A program made the translations under genes and the position numbers. Positions 8,021 to 16,540 of a DNA stretch of 64,000 bases are shown here, one piece after another (positions within the stretch are counted from its first letter, which is position 1; each line of letters opens with the position of its first letter). The DNA is from Psychrobacillus psychrotolerans (GTDB lineage: Bacteria > Bacillota > Bacilli > Bacillales_A > Planococcaceae). Location: positions 124,001-188,000 of the forward strand of contig NZ_FOXU01000006.1 in NCBI RefSeq assembly GCF_900115805.1, given 5' to 3'. The notes beneath the pieces were generated by a model. It worked only from the letters and a program-made list of their open reading frames with translations. It was not told the origin of the DNA and searched no databases.

Positions 8021-8965
8021 ATGGTTTCTTTAGATGAAAAACAGCAAAAAAAACGAAGGAAAGGTTTTTCATCCCAAGATATGAAAGAGATGCTTTCAGG
8101 GTATTTATATATATCCCCATTCTTTATCATATTTGCGATTATTGGTCTATATCCGGCAATATTTAGTTTAATCCTCGCTTTTCAGAAATGGAACGGTATG
8201 GGGGAAATGGAGTTTGTCGGGTTAAATAACTTTCAAGTAATACTAAGTGACCCGCTATTTTGGAAATCTGTATATAATACCGTCATCCTTGGACTGATGG
8301 GCACTGCTCCTCAGCTCGTAATTGGATTGATACTAGCATTTTTATTGAACCTATCTTATTTACGATTTAAAGCCTTTTTCAGGGTCACAATATTCATGCC
8401 ATATATCACTTCTATGGTAGCGGTTGCTTTAGTATTTAGTGTGTTTTTTAGTAATAATGAAACAGCGTTAGTGAATTATATTATTGGATTATTTGGTTTT
8501 GATCCAGTGAGCTGGAAGACCTCTGAATGGGGTGCGAAAATTGCAATTTCTACGATGGTATTTTGGCGCTGGCTTGGATACAACACCATTATTTACTTAG
8601 CAGGGATGCAAAGTATTCCGAACGAGTTGTATGAAGCATCTAAAATAGACGGCGCTAGCATCTTCCAACAACTTCGATATATTACGATTCCGTTATTAAA
8701 ACCATTTATAATATTGACTGTCTTCTTTTCGACAGTTGGAGCGATGCAATTGTTTACGGAGCCAACAGTGTTTTTAGGTAACACCGCATTTTCAAGGGAT
8801 GAAGCAATGACAGTTGTTATGTATTTATATCGAGATGCCTTTAAGTTATCTTCCTTCGGGACAGCATCTGCTGCTGCTATTGTTCTGTTGTTATTCATCG
8901 TAGTTGCATCTGCAATTAATATGTTACTGACAAAAAGGCTTGGAAGGGATAGGAGGGAAACATAG
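8021..8965 (+). CDS. ABC sugar permease, MalF-like
   Basis: A 314-residue membrane protein of the carbohydrate-uptake-1 permease type. A cytoplasmic basic N-terminus (KQQKKRRKG) is followed by six hydrophobic segments. The cytoplasmic EAA loop reads ELYEASKIDGASIFQQLRYI near residue 205 and is the contact for the ATPase. The start ATG follows GTAGGGGGACG. The stop is immediately followed by the next ATG at 8966. With its partner it forms the membrane channel for the substrate delivered by the upstream lipoprotein. Confidence 0.9.
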   Translation: MVSLDEKQQKKRRKGFSSQDMKEMLSGYLYISPFFIIFAIIGLYPAIFSLILAFQKWNGMGEMEFVGLNNFQVILSDPLFWKSVYNTVILGLMGTAPQLVIGLILAFLLNLSYLRFKAFFRVTIFMPYITSMVAVALVFSVFFSNNETALVNYIIGLFGFDPVSWKTSEWGAKIAISTMVFWRWLGYNTIIYLAGMQSIPNELYEASKIDGASIFQQLRYITIPLLKPFIILTVFFSTVGAMQLFTEPTVFLGNTAFSRDEAMTVVMYLYRDAFKLSSFGTASAAAIVLLLFIVVASAINMLLTKRLGRDRRET

Positions 8966-9808
8966 ATGAAAGGTGATGTTGGTACTAAAAAGTGGGGCAT
9001 TGGGCGTATAGGAATGTACTTGTTTTTAACGGTAATATCGCTCTTTTCGTTATTCCCTTTTTACTGGATGTTTGTTATGTCAACGAGACATAGCTCTGCA
9101 TATAATTCGATACCTCCAGCGATGGTTCCAGGTGATCAGTTAAAGGAAAATTTCCAAAAAGTATTAGATATGATTCCATTTTTCCAGTCGATGTTCAATA
9201 CATTAATCGTTTGTCTTACGGTAACGATTGTCGTGTTACTTATAAGTTCACTAGCTGGTTTTGCATTTTCTAAGCTGAAATTTCCGGGGAAAAATATTCT
9301 ATTCTTCGCTATATTGTTCACTATCATCATTCCGCCGCAACTTGGATTAATACCACAGTATTTGTTAGTGGCCAAAGCAGGATTATTGGATAATTTATTT
9401 GCAGCGATGGTATTATTTTTCCTAAATCCATTAGGAATATTTCTAATGAGACAATATGTCAGCGAATCGGTACCAGATGAATTGATCGAAGCAGCAAGAT
9501 TAGATGGTTGTTCGATTTTCAGAATATACCGTAGTATTGTATTACCTATCATTTTACCTGCTTTTGCAACACTAGGAATTATTGTGTTCACCTCGGTTTG
9601 GGGAGAGTTCTTATGGCAGTTTACGGTGCTTCGAGACCCTGAATCCTATACAATTCAAGTTGCTTTAGCATCATTAAACACTCAATTTAAAGTAGATTTC
9701 GGTATGTTGTTATCTGGTGTATTTTGGGCTACAATACCACTTTTAATAGTGTTCTTGTTATTCAATAAACTATTTATATCTAGTATTGCCGAGGGATCGG
9801 TTAAATAA
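8966..9808 (+). CDS. ABC sugar permease, MalG-like
   Basis: A 280-residue partner permease with six membrane segments and the EAA loop ELIEAARLDGCSIFRIYRSI near residue 172. GGAGGG at 8951-8956 lies inside the end of the preceding gene, and the two reading frames abut with no gap, indicating coupled translation. No ABC ATPase gene follows, so the transporter must borrow a shared ATPase encoded elsewhere. In Bacillus the multi-purpose MsmX serves several CUT1 importers. That is known for the family and inferred here. Confidence 0.9.
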   Translation: MKGDVGTKKWGIGRIGMYLFLTVISLFSLFPFYWMFVMSTRHSSAYNSIPPAMVPGDQLKENFQKVLDMIPFFQSMFNTLIVCLTVTIVVLLISSLAGFAFSKLKFPGKNILFFAILFTIIIPPQLGLIPQYLLVAKAGLLDNLFAAMVLFFLNPLGIFLMRQYVSESVPDELIEAARLDGCSIFRIYRSIVLPIILPAFATLGIIVFTSVWGEFLWQFTVLRDPESYTIQVALASLNTQFKVDFGMLLSGVFWATIPLLIVFLLFNKLFISSIAEGSVK

Positions 9809-9842
9809 TTGCGGTCAGCACATGGAATATGAGGGATGTAAA

Positions 9843-10880
9843 ATGACGACTTTAACTATACGTGATATTGCTCAGATGTCGGGCGTCTCTAGGGGCACCG
9901 TCTCTAAAGTGATTAACAACTACGATGGTGTAAGTGAACTAACAAAGCGTAAAGTATTAGAGGTTATTGATAAAACTGGCTATCAACCTACTTTTTCTGC
10001 ACGATCACTTGCAACGAAAAAATCTAGCCTAATCGGACTGATCTATGCAGGGAAGATAAATGTAGAGTTTAACCATCCTTTTTTCAATGAGGTAATTTCA
10101 TCTTTTCAAAAAACACTTGGTGCGATGGGCTATGATATTATCATTTTTTCCAATGAAATGTTCGATAAGGACAGTGTAGATTATCTTGCAAGGTCGCGGC
10201 ATTATCGTTTAGATGGCTGTTTGATAATTGCGGGGGAAGAAGTAGAGGAAGCCGTTTCAGAGTTAGATAAAAGTGATATACCTTGTCTAGGGATAGACCT
10301 TGAGTTGACTGGGGAAAATTCTAGTTACGTCATGACAGATAACTTTAAAGTATCACAGCTTGCAGTGGAATACTTATATTTGAACTCTATTAGAGATGTT
10401 GGTTATATTGCAGGGAAGGACAGCTCTGATATATCGAATCAGCGATTAGAAGGATTTTTACAGACAATGAGTCAATTTGGGATGACAGCGCAACCACAAT
10501 GGATTAAACACGGAAACTTTTTTGAATCTAGTGGATACGAAGCAATGGAAATAATACTTCAAGGTGAATCTTTGCCAAAAGCAATTATTGCCGCATCCGA
10601 TATGATGGCTCTAGGTGCAATGAGAGCGATTAAAGATTATGGACTTCGAATTCCTTAGGATATTCAAGTGCTAGGTTGTGATGATGTAGAGGCTTGTCGT
10701 TATATGGAGCCTGCTCTTACTACTATTAAGCAGGATAAACAGAAAATTGGTAGATTGGCAGCGATAAAGTTAAACGATTTGATAAATGGAGTAACAGGTT
10801 TAAGGCCGTCACTCGTAGATCCAGAACTAGTAATCAGGAATTCTTCGGGTACCGTAGAAGAGGTAACGAAAAAACGATAA
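9843..10880 (+). pseudogene. LacI-family regulator interrupted by an amber codon
   Basis: The frame is that of a normal 345-residue LacI/GalR repressor: HTH at residues 3-25 (IRDIAQMSGVSRGTVSKVIN), then a periplasmic-binding-like effector domain. TAG at 10656-10658 sits between GLRIP and DIQVLGCDD, where the family usually has an acidic or similar residue. The frame then continues without shift to 10880. The 271-residue truncated product keeps the DNA-binding domain but loses the last quarter of the effector core. GAGGGATG precedes ATG 9843. It lies between the permease and glucosidase genes and is the probable reader of the operators at 6381 and 6505. A sequencing error or suppression remains possible. 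Confidence 0.85.
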
Positions 10881-10898
10881 ATGAAGGGTGGGCAATAA

Positions 10899-12242
10899 AT
10901 GGCAATTATACAGTTTCCAAAAGACTTTAAATGGGGAGCGGCAACGGCTTCTTATCAAATTGAAGGTGCAACAAACGAAGATGGTAGAGGGGTATCGATA
11001 TGGGATACCTTTTCTAAAACTCCGGGGAAGGTACATAATGGAGACACCGGAGACGTAGCGTGCGATAGCTACCACCGGTATGAAGAGGACGTAAAGCTAA
11101 TACATGATTTGGGAGCAGATGTGTATCGCTTTTCTGTTGCTTGGCCAAGGATTTTCCCTAATGGTACGGGAGAAGTTAACCAAAAAGGAGTCGACTATTA
11201 TCATAAATTAGTAGACTCGTTGTTAGAAAAAGGCATTGAACCAATGTGTACTTTGTATCATTGGGATCTACCACAAGCCTTACAGGACAAGGGTGGTTGG
11301 GATAACCGCGAAACAATCGAAGCTTTCGTTCAATATGCCGATTTCATGTTTAAGGAATTTGATGGCAAGATAAAAAAATGGATTACGGTTAACGAACCGT
11401 GGTGTTCCTCGTTCCTGTCGAACTATATTGGAGAGCATGCACCAGGGAATCAGAACCTCCAACTAGCGACGGATATAGCGCATCATTTATTGGTTGCTCA
11501 TGGGCGTGCGGTAAAACAATTTAGAGACAGCAATATAGAAGGTGAAATTGGTTATGCTCCAAATGTTACTTGGTTTGAACCATATAGCACGAAACAACAA
11601 GATATTGAAGCGTGCAATCGAGGTAACGCTTGGAATTTAGAGTGGTTTTTTGATCCTGTATTTAAAGGGAGCTATCCTTCCTTCATGGTGGATTGGTTTA
11701 AAGAAAAAGGAGCTACTCCTACCATTTTAGATGGCGATCTCGAAATTATTTCACAACCAATCGATTTTCTAGGGATAAATTATTACACGGGTAATGTAGG
11801 GCGTTATAAAGAGAATGAAGGGTTATTTGATTTAGAAAATATAGATATGGGATATGACAAAACAGATATAGACTGGTTTATCTATCCGGAGGGTTTTTAT
11901 AAAGTTCTGGTCAAAATTAAAGACCTTTACGGCAATGTTCCGATATATATTACCGAAAATGGCGCATGTTACAATGAGGAGCCTGAAAACGGGGAAGTCG
12001 CCGATCATAAACGAATTGACTACTTAAAGACTCATTTAACGGCATTGAAGCGAAGTATGGATTCTGGTGTAAATGTAAAAGGATTCTTATATTGGTCGCT
12101 AATGGATAACTTTGAATGGGCTTTAGGGTATAGTATGCGCTTTGGCATTGTGCATGTGAATTATGAAACTTTAGAAAGAACCAAAAAAGATAGTTACCAC
12201 TGGTTCGGTGAAACGATTCAGAACGGTGAATTTACATTATAA
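10899..12242 (+). CDS. glycoside hydrolase family 1 beta-glucosidase
   Basis: A 447-residue GH1 enzyme that hydrolyses beta-glucosides by the retaining mechanism. The acid/base glutamate is in ITVNEPW near residue 166 and the nucleophile in YITENGA near residue 353. The N-terminal FPKDFKWGAATASYQIEGA and the DGRGVSIWDTF signature are also present. There is no signal peptide, so it acts in the cytoplasm on imported, unphosphorylated disaccharide, in line with the ABC importer upstream rather than a PTS. Phospho-beta-glucosidase activity cannot be excluded. AAGGGTGG precedes the ATG. Confidence 0.93.
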   Translation: MAIIQFPKDFKWGAATASYQIEGATNEDGRGVSIWDTFSKTPGKVHNGDTGDVACDSYHRYEEDVKLIHDLGADVYRFSVAWPRIFPNGTGEVNQKGVDYYHKLVDSLLEKGIEPMCTLYHWDLPQALQDKGGWDNRETIEAFVQYADFMFKEFDGKIKKWITVNEPWCSSFLSNYIGEHAPGNQNLQLATDIAHHLLVAHGRAVKQFRDSNIEGEIGYAPNVTWFEPYSTKQQDIEACNRGNAWNLEWFFDPVFKGSYPSFMVDWFKEKGATPTILDGDLEIISQPIDFLGINYYTGNVGRYKENEGLFDLENIDMGYDKTDIDWFIYPEGFYKVLVKIKDLYGNVPIYITENGACYNEEPENGEVADHKRIDYLKTHLTALKRSMDSGVNVKGFLYWSLMDNFEWALGYSMRFGIVHVNYETLERTKKDSYHWFGETIQNGEFTL

Positions 12243-12255
12243 TCCTAATAGAGAG

Positions 12256-12291
12256 GTGAGCGCTAAGCTACTTAGTGTTCGCTTCTTTTTT
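12256..12291 (+). terminator. probable terminator of the beta-glucoside operon
   Basis: AGCGCTAAG, loop CTA, CTTAGTGTT (two G-U pairs) then CGCTTC and a T6 run, starting 14 bp after the glucosidase stop. Confidence 0.5.
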
Positions 12292-12454
12292 GATGCTGAT
12301 CTTTTAATAGGTGTTGCATTTTCATATTCAGTATTTGATCAACTGGATGAATTGTTTCAATTACTTAATCAATATGTGATAATATTACGTTTAAAGGATT
12401 TTAGAAAGTTTTATAGAATGTTATCGGAACAGTATTATTAGGAGGATTTGCATT

Positions 12455-12931
12455 ATGGAGTTTATTACTACTTTGTTCAATTCGCATTATGACCTATACA
12501 TTCGTTTGGGTGTAGCCACTTTTATAGGCTTCTTTATAGGCTTAGAGAGAGCGATAAAAAATAAACCAGCAGGAATCCGGACGCATATTCTAGTTTGCCT
12601 AGGATCCACTCTAGCAATGGCGTTGTCTTCTCTAAACCAAGGAGCATATATGGATCCGATGCGTTTAGCCGCACAAGTAATTAGTGGTATTGGGTTTCTT
12701 GGAGCAGGTGTCATATGGGTAGATAAGGATAATGTAAAGCGGGGTCTAACTACTGCGGCTAACCTTTGGATTACTGCTTGTGTAGGATTAACTATTGGTT
12801 ATGGTGCATATGATTTAGCGATCATAACAGTTATTTTAATGTTCATCGCAATGAATCTTCCAAAGTTGGCGGTGAAACTAGGTATACTCCCTTCTAGAGG
12901 GAAAGAAGAAGAAGATAGTGACGGCGAATGA
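12455..12931 (+). CDS. MgtC/SapB-family membrane protein
   Basis: A 158-residue protein with four or five hydrophobic segments and the family marks FIGFFIGLERAIKNKPAGIRTH (residues 21-42), LVCLGSTLAMALS and GIGFLGAGVIWVDK. It is the short form: it lacks the C-terminal soluble ACT-like domain of classical MgtC (about 225 residues). Members are linked to magnesium limitation or membrane potential, but no clear biochemical activity is established. GGAGGA precedes the ATG. It is monocistronic with a strong terminator. Confidence 0.88.
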   Translation: MEFITTLFNSHYDLYIRLGVATFIGFFIGLERAIKNKPAGIRTHILVCLGSTLAMALSSLNQGAYMDPMRLAAQVISGIGFLGAGVIWVDKDNVKRGLTTAANLWITACVGLTIGYGAYDLAIITVILMFIAMNLPKLAVKLGILPSRGKEEEDSDGE

Positions 12932-12960
12932 ATGGAACAAAAAATAGGTATATGATAGGT

Positions 12961-13001
12961 AAACTGTCATCACTGTTAAAAACAGTGATGACAGTTTTTT
13001 T
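12961..13001 (+). terminator. rho-independent terminator
   Basis: A perfect 17-bp stem (AAACTGTCATCACTGTT and its complement) around an AAA loop, ending in T7. It ends the MgtC-like transcript and separates it from the amt promoter. Confidence 0.93.
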
Positions 13002-13093
13002 ATTTGAATAGAAATATTTGAGAAGAAAAGCAGGAATTTCTAAGGTTTTAAAGTGGTGATAAATAGAAAATAAAATATATTCAGAAAATTGTG

Positions 13094-13121
13094 TTGACAT
13101 CTAATCAAAAACGAATAAAAT
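13094..13121 (+). promoter_or_regulatory. sigma-A promoter of amt
   Basis: A perfect TTGACA (13094-13099), a 16-bp spacer, and TAAAAT (13116-13121). The predicted start is near 13128, giving a leader of about 68 nt. Confidence 0.75.
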
Positions 13122-13136
13122 GAATATTATAAGTTA

Positions 13137-13175
13137 TGTTAGCTTTTCTTACATCATAAGATAGTTAAGCTAACA
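13137..13175 (+). promoter_or_regulatory. GlnR/TnrA box inside a leader hairpin
   Basis: TGTTAGCTTTTCTTACA (13137-13153) fits the GlnR/TnrA consensus TGTNA-N7-TNACA. TGTTAGCTT (13137-13145) also pairs perfectly with AAGCTAACA (13167-13175), with an inner TCTTA/TAAGA stem, so the transcript can fold into a hairpin just before the ribosome site. The box lies downstream of the promoter (about +10 to +26), a place for repression rather than activation. Confidence 0.65.
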
Positions 13176-13195
13176 TTAGAAAAGGAGAGATGAAA

Positions 13196-14464
13196 ATGGA
13201 AGATGTAATGTATTTGATGAACAGCGTATGGACCATGATTGCTGCAATTTTAGTTATTTTTATGATTGGTGGATTCATATTATTGGAAGCCGGTTCGACA
13301 AGAATGAAAAATGCTGGCCACGTTGCTGGTAAAACAATATTTACATTTGGTTTAGCATCAATGGTGTTCTGGGCAGTAGGTTACGGATTTATCTTTGGAG
13401 GCGATGCGAACTTCTTCGTAGGTATGACAGACTTTTTCTATAGTGGAGAAATTATAGAAGGAGCTGGTCTTGCCACAACAGTATTCTTTGTTTTCCAGTT
13501 AGCATTTGCTGGTATCGCGGTAACGATTGCATTAGGTGGATTTGCAGAACGTGCAAAATTATCCGCATATGTAATTTTCACCATTCTTTTTGGAATAATC
13601 GTTTATCCTGTAATTGCTCACTGGGTATGGGGTGGAGGATGGTTGGCTGAACATGGTAAACAGGATTTTGCCGGCTCCACTGTAGTTCATTTAACTGGTG
13701 CGATGGCTGCCCTTGCAGCAACAATGATTCTAAAACCGAGAATTGGGAAGTTCAATAAAGACGGTTCGGCAAACAATCTTGCAGGACATAACCAAGTTTA
13801 TACAGCACTAGGAGTACTAATACTTTGGGTTGGTTGGTTTGGATTTAATGCTGGAAGTACTATTTCTGTAGATGCTGCATTCTTTGGATATGTTGCATTA
13901 AATACAACACTGGCTGCTGGAGCAGGCGCGGTTGCTGCCACATTAATATCATGGGTAGTACTAGGTAAATCAGATATTCCTACCATTTTAAACGGTGCTT
14001 TAGCAGGATTGGTCGCTATTACAGCGTCTTGTGCATTCGTAGATGTTTGGGCGTCTGTAGTCATTGGTTTAATCGCAGGAGTATTAGTATTCTATAGCGC
14101 TAGATTTTTTGAGAAGCGAAAAGTGGATGATCCAATTTACGCATTATCTGTTCATGGGGCTGCTGGGGTATGGGGCACATTATCTACTGGTTTCTTTGCA
14201 ACACCAGAGCTTGCCTCTGTTGGTAAACCTGGATTATTTTACGGCGGTGGTTTCGATCAATTAGGAGTTCAGCTTATGGGTGTGGTGTCTTGTGGGTTAT
14301 TTGCATTCGTAGTTTCCTATGCTATTCTCTTTATAATGAAAAAAGTCATGGGTGGTATTCGTGTAACAGAAGAAGAGGAACTAATGGGCCTAGATATGAG
14401 CGAACATGGCAACTATGGTTATCCAGAACAAATGATTTTAGAAGAATCTAAATCACTAAATTAA
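13196..14464 (+). CDS. amt: ammonium transporter (Amt/NrgA-like)
   Basis: A 422-residue channel of the Amt/Rh family with 11 predicted membrane helices, moving ammonium across the cell membrane. The signature stretch DFAGSTVVHLTGAMAALAA and the pore histidine contexts (VHLTGA, SVHGAAGVWGT) are present. ATG 13196 is 8 bp after AAAGGAG. ATG 13190 is only 2 bp away from that site and is less likely. Unlike B. subtilis nrgA, it is not followed by a PII (glnK/nrgB) gene but by a DUF294 nucleotidyltransferase. Nitrogen control through the GlnR/TnrA-type box is likely. Confidence 0.92.
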   Translation: MEDVMYLMNSVWTMIAAILVIFMIGGFILLEAGSTRMKNAGHVAGKTIFTFGLASMVFWAVGYGFIFGGDANFFVGMTDFFYSGEIIEGAGLATTVFFVFQLAFAGIAVTIALGGFAERAKLSAYVIFTILFGIIVYPVIAHWVWGGGWLAEHGKQDFAGSTVVHLTGAMAALAATMILKPRIGKFNKDGSANNLAGHNQVYTALGVLILWVGWFGFNAGSTISVDAAFFGYVALNTTLAAGAGAVAATLISWVVLGKSDIPTILNGALAGLVAITASCAFVDVWASVVIGLIAGVLVFYSARFFEKRKVDDPIYALSVHGAAGVWGTLSTGFFATPELASVGKPGLFYGGGFDQLGVQLMGVVSCGLFAFVVSYAILFIMKKVMGGIRVTEEEELMGLDMSEHGNYGYPEQMILEESKSLN

Positions 14465-14468
14465 ATTG

Positions 14469-14496
14469 AAAAAGCCTCTATTATTTAGGGGCTTTT
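14469..14496 (+). terminator. terminator or attenuator after amt
   Basis: AAAAGCCTCTA/TAGGGGCTTTT with a TTATT loop starts 4 bp after the amt stop. Because the next gene begins only 20 bp later without a clear promoter, partial read-through is likely. Confidence 0.7.
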
Positions 14497-14516
14497 ATAT
14501 AAAAGGGCGTGAACTT

Positions 14517-15491
14517 GTGGAAACGTATGAATCTATTCGAGAATGGAAGGAACTAAATATTACAAACTTCCTAGATGACATCGTTTCTCTCAATGATTTT
14601 CATGATCAGGTGATGCTCAAAGTATTGGAAGTAGCATCTAAGAAAATGGAAATTGGTTCAGCTCCATGTGATTTTTCTTGGTTTATAACTGGTAGTGGAG
14701 GACGGTTAGAGCAAGGGTTAATCAGTGATCAGGATCATGGGGTTATTTATGAAAAGTCTAATGCTGTAAATGATCTGTATTTTCAGGTGTTTGGAGCAGA
14801 AATTTCGAAAGGTCTCTATGAAGTAGGTTATCCATATTGTGAAGGTAAAGTGATGAGCTCCAATCCTATGTGGTGCAAGTCATTTGATAATTGGCGTGCA
14901 CAACTCCAAGAATGGGTGAAAGATGAAAGTTGGGAAACTATTCGATACCTTCAAATTTTTTATGATGCTAGGGTACTGCATGGCGAGGGAGAATTCATGC
15001 ATCAATTAAAGTCATTCATTTATGAATACCAACTACAACATCCTATTTTACTAAGTCGATTTTCTGCTAACGTAGAACATGTTAAAAATGTAATTGGTCC
15101 AGTTGGCCAGCTATTAGTGGAAAGGCATGGATTATATCACGGATGTGTAAACTTAAAATACTCGGGATTCTTACCATATGTAAATGCCATTCGACTTTTA
15201 TCAATAAAAGAAGGGGTAATGGAAACTTCCACTTTAGCTCGCATGAATAACCTAATTAAGATGCAAAAATATAGGAGCTTACTAAAATATAGTGATAGGA
15301 ATTTTGTGGATTTATTAACCTATCGTCTGACCTTATCTCAAGTAGATAGCTATTCTGATACACACTATTTACACATTGAAGAACTGAACAAGAACGAACA
15401 GAAAGATATTAAACGGATTATTAAAGGTGGTATTAAATTACATCGCGAAGTAATTGTGATGATGAAAAAGGGTGGCCACAATGGCATTTGA
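14517..15491 (+). CDS. DUF294 GlnD-like nucleotidyltransferase
   Basis: A 324-residue cytoplasmic protein. Residues about 55-95 carry the nucleotidyltransferase motif ITGSGGRLEQGLISDQDHGVIY, the G-S...D-x-D pattern also found in GlnD uridylyltransferase. The C-terminal half fits the DUF294 C domain. No CBS or cyclic-nucleotide domain is attached. An in-frame TTG at 14466 starts within the amt terminator, whereas GTG 14517 follows AAAGGG by about 10 bp, so GTG was chosen. Position behind amt suggests a nitrogen-related modifying role, but the target is unknown. Confidence 0.8.
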   Translation: METYESIREWKELNITNFLDDIVSLNDFHDQVMLKVLEVASKKMEIGSAPCDFSWFITGSGGRLEQGLISDQDHGVIYEKSNAVNDLYFQVFGAEISKGLYEVGYPYCEGKVMSSNPMWCKSFDNWRAQLQEWVKDESWETIRYLQIFYDARVLHGEGEFMHQLKSFIYEYQLQHPILLSRFSANVEHVKNVIGPVGQLLVERHGLYHGCVNLKYSGFLPYVNAIRLLSIKEGVMETSTLARMNNLIKMQKYRSLLKYSDRNFVDLLTYRLTLSQVDSYSDTHYLHIEELNKNEQKDIKRIIKGGIKLHREVIVMMKKGGHNGI

Positions 15492-16203
15492 ACCATTCAT
15501 GCAAATACTAAGAGGTATTCAAGGGAAACGGTCAAATGTCGGTATAGGGGATGTTCAGAACGCGCAACAAATGGCCTTTCTAAGAAATCTGCAAAAAGAA
15601 AAGAAGAAAGAAGATACCCTAAAAGTTCCGTTAGATGAGCTAGATGTGGTCGTGTTCGACATTGAAACGACAGGCTTTAAACCCGAACAAGGCGATGAGA
15701 TTATCTCCATTGGTGCCATAAAAATGTGTGGTTCTTTCATTCAAGAAGATGCTGTTTTTTACTCGCTTATAAACACTGGTAAAGAAATCTCTCCGGAGGT
15801 AGTTAATTTAACAGGGCTTACAAACGAAAAATTAAAGGAAGCCAGACATGTTGGGGATGTACTAATTGAATTCCTGAAGTTTGCAAAAGACTGTACACTT
15901 GTAGCACATCATTCGAATCACGAAAGAAACTTTCTGCAATACACCAGTAATAGAGTATTCCACACCCCCTTTAAGCAAAGAATAGTGGATACGTCTTTTC
16001 TTTATAAAATTGCAGAACCCCATATTCAATTAAGTTCTTTAGAAGATTTGTGTAAACATAATGCCATTCCAGTAATAGGAAGGCACCATGCATTAGAAGA
16101 TGCAAAAATGACCGCCAAGCTTTGGAGCCTCTATCTGGAAAAAGTTAAAATGCTAGGCTGCGACACATTACAAGATGTATACGATCATTTTGCAAGAATA
16201 TAA
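15481..16203 (+). CDS. DnaQ-like 3'-5' exonuclease
   Basis: A 240-residue DEDD-type exonuclease. Exo I reads VVFDIETTGFKPEQGDEIISIGAI near residues 56-79 (split motif D-x-E), Exo II is around VAHHSNHERNFL, and Exo III ends in GRHHALEDAKMTA, the DEDDh form. It overlaps the DUF294 gene by 11 bp. ATG 15481 is placed properly after AAAAAGG, while GTG 15472 overlaps that site. DUF294 proteins are often encoded next to such exonucleases, so a joint role is likely although the substrate is unknown. Confidence 0.85.
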   Translation: MAFEPFMQILRGIQGKRSNVGIGDVQNAQQMAFLRNLQKEKKKEDTLKVPLDELDVVVFDIETTGFKPEQGDEIISIGAIKMCGSFIQEDAVFYSLINTGKEISPEVVNLTGLTNEKLKEARHVGDVLIEFLKFAKDCTLVAHHSNHERNFLQYTSNRVFHTPFKQRIVDTSFLYKIAEPHIQLSSLEDLCKHNAIPVIGRHHALEDAKMTAKLWSLYLEKVKMLGCDTLQDVYDHFARI

Positions 16204-16205
16204 AT

Positions 16206-16240
16206 GCACGACAGGAGAAATAGCCTGTCGTGCTTTTTTT
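16206..16240 (+). terminator. rho-independent terminator
   Basis: GCACGACAGG/CCTGTCGTGC stem with an 8-nt loop and T7, directly after the exonuclease gene. It closes the amt-DUF294-exonuclease unit. Confidence 0.93.
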
Positions 16241-16353
16241 GTGGGGATAAGATCCTTTTCGAACTAAGCTACGATTTTTCCAAATGAACTGCGCAAAATC
16301 CCAACTAAATTTAATAATCCTTCGCTGTCGATACTTTTTCATAAAATAAAAGT

Positions 16354-16373
16354 TTCCGAAATAAATTTCGGAA
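16354..16373. other. inverted repeat upstream of the polysaccharide locus
   Basis: TTCCGAAAT-AA-ATTTCGGAA is a perfect palindrome in the otherwise gene-free stretch 16241-16540. There is no T-run on the plus strand, so it could be an operator, or a weak minus-strand terminator (TTTTATTTTA follows on that strand). I see no convincing promoter in the rest of the gap. Confidence 0.4.
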
Positions 16374-16540
16374 CCATTCTTGGTCTATATAGTCAGATAA
16401 ACAATATGTTCTACCTTATTTATTGAAAATACGGTTAGAATAACTTGTACCAGAAGATGAAAGTTAGTTCTTTTTTAATAGGTATATTGAATATACTTTG
16501 CTAAGTACTTTCTAAAATATTGTTAAAAGGAGACCAGGCC

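Noticed and set aside
12208-12441. Possible 77-residue gene after the glucosidase
   Set aside because: It overlaps the end of the glucosidase and spans its terminator. No ribosome site and no family features.
14466-14516. TTG start for the DUF294 gene
   Set aside because: It falls in the amt terminator hairpin. GTG 14517 has a correctly spaced ribosome site.
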